Shown one piece after another: positions 7,093 to 9,570 of a DNA stretch of 9,570 bases. The DNA lies in NCBI GenBank assembly GCA_035291605.1, contig DATDRS010000484.1, forward strand, positions 1 to 9,570, written 5' to 3'. Both the position numbers and the translations under genes were made by a program. The notes under the pieces are model-generated. The model saw nothing but the letters and a program-made list of their open reading frames with translations, had not been told where the DNA came from and did no database searches. The stretch is from DATDRS01 sp035291605. GTDB taxonomy: Bacteria > Chloroflexota > Anaerolineae > Anaerolineales > UBA6663. Position 1 is the stretch's first letter. The number at the start of each line of letters is the position of its first letter.

Positions 7093-7637
7093 GAAAAGTA
7101 GTTGCCGCGCTGTTCATCTCCCTGGACGGCGTCACCGAATCGCCTGATAAATGGCAATTCGATCACTTCGATGCTGAAATGATGGCCGGAATGGGGGCAC
7201 AGATCGCCGCGGAGGATACCATCCTCCTGGGGAGGGTGACCTATCGAGAGTGGGCATCCTACTGGCCAACCTCCAATGACGAACCGTACGCCAACCATAT
7301 TAACAACACGCCCAAATACGTTGTCTCAACGACCCTGGACAAGGTTGAGTGGAAGAATTCGACCCTGATCAAAGGTTCGCTGGCGGATGAAATCACCAAA
7401 CTGAAGCAGCAGCCCGGAAAGAACATTGGCGTCGCCGGCAGCCCCACGCTGGTTCATTACCTGCTGCAAAACGATCTCCTGGATGAGCTTACGCTCCTGG
7501 TTCATCCTGTGGTCGTGGGAAGCGGCAAGCGTCTCTTCAAGGATGGGAGCAATCTGAAGAGACTGCAACTTGCATATTCACAGGCGACCACTACGAGTGT
7601 CATGATCCTCACCTACCAGCCTAAGACCAACGAATAG
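7089..7637 (+). CDS. Dihydrofolate reductase family protein (RibD C-terminal-like)
   Basis: 182 residues, soluble, full length for the single-domain RibD-C/DHFR-like family (YwjB/YyaP type). The N-terminus MRKVVAALFISLDGV is the family's first strand; LLGRVTYREWASYWP (47-60) is the conserved nucleotide-site region; NIGVAGSPTLVHYLL (112-126) and LLVHPVVVGSGKRLF (136-150) are the characteristic C-terminal blocks. The family binds NADPH, but most members have no established substrate and usually do not replace the true folate enzyme. ATG 7089 follows AAGGAG (7076-7081) by 7 bases, and the gene starts 13 bases after the hydrolase stop, so it is co-transcribed. It looks somewhat less GC-rich than its neighbours by eye, compatible with a separate origin. 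The family call is firm; the physiological role is unknown. Confidence 0.9.
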   Translation: MRKVVAALFISLDGVTESPDKWQFDHFDAEMMAGMGAQIAAEDTILLGRVTYREWASYWPTSNDEPYANHINNTPKYVVSTTLDKVEWKNSTLIKGSLADEITKLKQQPGKNIGVAGSPTLVHYLLQNDLLDELTLLVHPVVVGSGKRLFKDGSNLKRLQLAYSQATTTSVMILTYQPKTNE

Positions 7638-7672
7638 CCCTGGTGCAGCATCAACCAATCGGCGGCAGCCAT

Positions 7673-7690
7673 CCTGTTCGACCGGACAGG
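7673..7690 (+). other. Small hairpin in the 7638-7815 gap
   Basis: CCTGTTC (7673-7679) pairs with GGACAGG (7684-7690) over the loop GACC, with six Watson-Crick pairs and one wobble. No T-run follows, so I do not call it a terminator. The surrounding 178-base gap, the longest inside the right-hand gene row, has no recognisable gene or promoter. Confidence 0.3.
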
Positions 7691-7801
7691 AACAAACTAT
7701 CCCTTTTGCCAGCTGCGCTTCAATCCCTCCGGACGATGCCAACCGAGCACGTCCCGCAGAAGCTTCGTGGGAAGACCTGCACGCAACTGAGCATATCCAG
7801 T

Positions 7802-7840
7802 AAAGGAGAAATATCATGACGATCAAGAAACGATCAACCT
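7802..7840 (+). repeat. Translation-start cassette, copy 3 (extends into coding sequence)
   Basis: AAAGGAGAAATATCATGA at 7802-7819 is identical to copies 1 and 2. Beyond the start codon the first eight codons parallel copy 1: Met-Thr-Ile-Lys-Lys-Arg-Ser-Thr here against Met-Thr-Lys-Lys-Asn-Arg-Ser-Thr, with clear base similarity (TCAAC shared). The proteins themselves are unrelated, so the shared tail is not due to protein homology. Confidence 0.7.
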
Positions 7841-9234
7841 CGCGCCAGGCCAACCCCGCCACCCCCTCGACCTCGGAGCTGCGCGCACTCTTCAACGGCC
7901 GGGTGATCGCGCCGGGCGACAACGGGTACGACCAGGCGCGCACCGTCTTCCTCGGCGGGATTGACCGCCGGCCGGCGGCCATCGTCCGCGTCATGGACGC
8001 GGGCGACGTCGCCCGCGTTGTGACGCTGGCACGCGAGACAGGCCTGGAGCTGGCCGTCCGCAGCGGCGGGCACAGCAGCGTCGGTCACAGCGTGAGCGAG
8101 GGCGGTATCGTGCTGGACCTTTCAGGCATGAAGGCTCTGCAAATCAACGTCCAGGGACGCACTGCCTGGGCTGAGACTGGGTTGACCGCCGGCGAGTATA
8201 CGACCGCAGCGGGGGCTCACGGCCTCGCGACCGGGTTTGGCGACACCCGCTCGGTCGGGATCGGAGGCATCACGCTGGGCGGTGGCGTCGGGTACCTCGT
8301 ACGCAAATACGGCCTCACGATTGACGACCTGTTGGCCGCCGAGGTCATGACCGCCGACGGCCACCTTCTGCGCGCCGACCCCGAGTCCTACCCGGACCTG
8401 TTCTGGGCGATCCGTGGTGGTGGCGGCAATTTTGGCGTCGCCACCCGGTTCCAGTTCCGGCTCCATGAGGTCGATACGATCAGGGGTGGCATGCTGATCC
8501 TGCCGGCGACGCCCGACGTCATCGCCTCGTTCATCGCCGAGGCGGAGGCCGCGCCGAACGAACTATCGACCATTGCCAACGTCATGACCGCTCCACCGAT
8601 GCCGTTCCTGCCCGAGGAGTATCACGGGAAGCCGGTCGTGATGGCCATGCTGGTCTGCGTGGGTGAAGCCGAAGCCGGCGAGCGCGCCATCGCGCCGTTC
8701 CGGACACTTGCCACGCCGATCGCCGACATGGTCCGGCCAATGCGCTATCCGGAGATCTATCCCCCGGACGATGAAAACTACCACCCGGTCGCGGCGACGC
8801 GCACAATGTTCGTCGACGCCATCGATCGCTCCGTGGCTGAGACAATCCTCGATCATATCCAGGCTTCGACCGGGTCGATGGCCGTGGCGCAGCTGCGGGT
8901 GCTCGGTGGGGCCATGGCCCGTGTGCCCGCTGACGCCACCGCATTCGCTCATCGCGGGTCACGAATCATGGTGAACGTCGCCGCGCTTTACGAACGGCCC
9001 GGCGAGAAGGCAACTCATGAGGCTTGGGTCACGGATTTCGCGGCCGCGCTACGACAGGGTGATGGCGGTGTGTACGTCAACTTCCTCGGCGACGAGGGCA
9101 AGGCACGCATCCGCGCGGCCTATCCCACGTCGACCTGGGACAGGCTCGCGGCGATCAAGGGTCGCTATGATCCAACCAACCTCTTCCGGCTCAACCAGAA
9201 CATCCCGCCAATGATCGAGGGTTCTCGGAAATGA
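7816..9234 (+). CDS. FAD-binding oxidoreductase, berberine-bridge-enzyme-like
   Basis: 472 residues, usual length for bacterial BBE-like oxidases (FAD_binding_4 plus BBE domains); no signal peptide, so probably cytoplasmic. After a polar tail (1-20), the PP-loop FAD domain shows VRSGGHSSVGHS (81-92), where His86 aligns with the 8-alpha-histidyl FAD attachment site. GGITLGGGVGYLVRKYGLTIDDLL (150-172) is the conserved flavin-binding stretch, followed by FWAIRGGGGNFGV. The second attachment site of bicovalent members (G-x-C-x-x-V-G) reads G-D-T-R-S-V-G (142-148), so the cysteine is Thr144 and only one covalent link is expected. The BBE tail is intact: YVNFLGD, RLAAIKGRYDPTNLFRLNQNIPP. Such enzymes oxidise sugars, alcohols or alkaloid-like compounds with oxygen; the substrate here is unknown. 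The start at ATG 7816 is fixed by AAGGAG at 7803-7808. Confidence 0.9.
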   Translation: MTIKKRSTSRQANPATPSTSELRALFNGRVIAPGDNGYDQARTVFLGGIDRRPAAIVRVMDAGDVARVVTLARETGLELAVRSGGHSSVGHSVSEGGIVLDLSGMKALQINVQGRTAWAETGLTAGEYTTAAGAHGLATGFGDTRSVGIGGITLGGGVGYLVRKYGLTIDDLLAAEVMTADGHLLRADPESYPDLFWAIRGGGGNFGVATRFQFRLHEVDTIRGGMLILPATPDVIASFIAEAEAAPNELSTIANVMTAPPMPFLPEEYHGKPVVMAMLVCVGEAEAGERAIAPFRTLATPIADMVRPMRYPEIYPPDDENYHPVAATRTMFVDAIDRSVAETILDHIQASTGSMAVAQLRVLGGAMARVPADATAFAHRGSRIMVNVAALYERPGEKATHEAWVTDFAAALRQGDGGVYVNFLGDEGKARIRAAYPTSTWDRLAAIKGRYDPTNLFRLNQNIPPMIEGSRK

Positions 9235-9260
9235 GAGGCAACCGGACCCAAGAGGCCCCA

Positions 9261-9310
9261 GGAATAGGACCCGCTAATAACCTTTAAAGAGAAATATCAT
9301 GACTAAAAAG
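9261..9310 (+). repeat. Translation-start cassette, copy 4 (long form, weakened ribosome site)
   Basis: AAAGAGAAATATCATGA at 9286-9302 matches the other three copies except that one G of the GGAG core is missing, which should weaken ribosome binding. Upstream, 9261-9280 shares 15 of 20 bases with 6221-6240 including CCGCTAAT, and downstream it continues into AAAAAGAATC as in copy 1. Copies 1 and 4 are therefore the closest pair, although the genes behind them are unrelated. Confidence 0.7.
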
Positions 9311-9535
9311 AATCAAACTACGTCGCCTGAGCTGGACGCTCAGGCGCCCCAGCCGAATCCCGACCTCAAAAGCCTGGATAGATTGGTCGGTACGTGGAAA
9401 CAATCCGGAGGCATAGAAGGGGAAATTACGCAATACCGCAAAACTCACTCGGGGGCGCTCTTAGCCGGGAGCGCCTTCCAGCGGCGGACCAACTGCTTGA
9501 GTTGCGCTTGTGACTGCTTCGCCGAACGCGTATGA
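9299..9535 (+). pseudogene. DUF1579-like gene, interrupted after about 43 codons
   Basis: The frame opens at ATG 9299 behind the weakened cassette and runs 78 codons to TGA 9533-9535. Residues 1-20 are a polar tail (MTKKNQTTSP...). Residues 21-43 (PDLKSLDRLVGTWKQSGG then IEGEIT) match the start of small beta-barrel proteins of the DUF1579 kind, in which the first helix is followed by L-x-G-x-W. These proteins normally continue for over 100 more residues with aromatic-rich strands. Here the sequence changes to a Cys/Arg-rich stretch unlike the family and ends early. The change at about nt 9425-9430 coincides with the probable edge of an inserted element, so the gene is most likely broken; the rest may lie beyond the window. 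The match region is short, so the family name is moderate confidence. Confidence 0.55.
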
Positions 9536-9570
9536 AGGCGGAAGCAGGCCCGATGGCTTTGCACCCGGCG
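9425..9570 (-). mobile_element. Probable end of an insertion sequence (partial)
   Basis: Three observations coincide. The DUF1579-like gene loses family similarity at about 9425-9430. An opposite-strand frame ends at 9445, some 20 bases inside that edge. The intervening bases (ATTACGCAATACCGCAAAAC) have the size and place expected of a terminal inverted repeat. The other end, the matching repeat and the target duplication are outside the window, and I do not recognise the IS family. An assembly join at the contig end is the main alternative. Confidence 0.35.
9445..9570 (-). CDS. C-terminal fragment of a possible transposase
   Basis: On the minus strand the frame is open from the window edge (9570) to TGA at 9447-9445, giving 41 residues. 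The segment is strongly basic and helical in character, with CFRLHTRSAKQSQAQLKQLV followed by RRWKALPAKSAPE at the end. Its composition reads like a genuine protein tail and is more natural than the overlapping + strand frame. The tail and its position close to a putative element end suit a transposase, but no catalytic motif is visible and I cannot name a family. Everything upstream lies outside the window. Confidence 0.35.
   Translation of the reverse strand, partial: RRVQSHRACFRLHTRSAKQSQAQLKQLVRRWKALPAKSAPE

Noticed and set aside
7697..7815. Minus-strand stretch in the gap reading LPTKLLRDVLGWHRPEG before a TAG
   Set aside because: It looks protein-like, but only about 38 codons lie between stops, no start codon or family match is apparent, and it overlaps the start cassette. 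It could be a decayed remnant, but I cannot support that.
9454..9475. GGCGCTC/GAGCGCC hairpin as a terminator
   Set aside because: No T-run follows on either strand and it falls inside the open minus-strand frame, so it is more likely coding GC structure.
9514..9547. Imperfect palindrome (CTGCTTC GCC / GGC G GAAGCAG) as an integron attC site
   Set aside because: It has a bulged base like attC, but the GTTRRRY and RYYYAAC core boxes are missing and the genes are not separated by such sites elsewhere. The row of start cassettes is not an integron array.

Overview
The window is GC-rich, and almost all coding sequence is on the + strand. Gene families and spacing suggest an environmental bacterium, most likely of the Chloroflexota (Anaerolineae- or Ktedonobacteria-like). 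This taxonomic call is an inference from family resemblance; no rRNA or marker gene is present.

Left part (1-692): the 3' end of a gene for a nuclease-like protein. It has a PD-(D/E)XK-like core (D...E-x-Q...K) and a C-terminal winged-helix-like tail, resembling the family I know as DUF8091. A 347-base gap (693-1039) follows. It holds a plausible promoter and a structured 5' leader with two hairpins flanking a 19-codon mini-ORF that has a perfect Shine-Dalgarno sequence.

Middle part (1040-6203): a two-gene operon. The first gene encodes a 143-residue uncharacterised protein. Two bases later starts a 1576-residue ORF that is a chimera. Residues 1 to about 1232 are a DUF5724/DUF4132-type giant protein with HEAT-like helices. 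At about nt 5160-5175, at the start of the DUF4132 signature, it passes in frame into the C-terminal half of a DHA2 (EmrB/QacA-like, 14-TM) MFS drug-efflux transporter. Either two loci have been joined in the genome or the assembly is chimeric. No N-terminal half of the transporter and no rest of DUF4132 is present.

Right part (6204-9570): a row of unrelated small-molecule enzymes read in the same direction as the transporter remnant. They are an alpha/beta hydrolase, a dihydrofolate-reductase/RibD-C-like protein, a berberine-bridge-enzyme-like FAD oxidoreductase and a DUF1579-like protein. All four begin with nearly the same ribosome-binding and start block (AAAGGAGAAATATCATGA). In three of them the similarity runs into the coding sequence (MTKKN / MTIKK). 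Together with the transporter they look like an accessory detoxification or secondary-metabolism operon. The last gene loses family similarity after about 43 codons, where an opposite-strand ORF end begins. I read this as a probable insertion-sequence end interrupting it, cut off by the window edge.

Most notable points: the in-frame giant-protein/transporter fusion, the repeated translation-start cassette in front of non-homologous genes, and the mini-ORF leader ahead of the DUF5724 operon.
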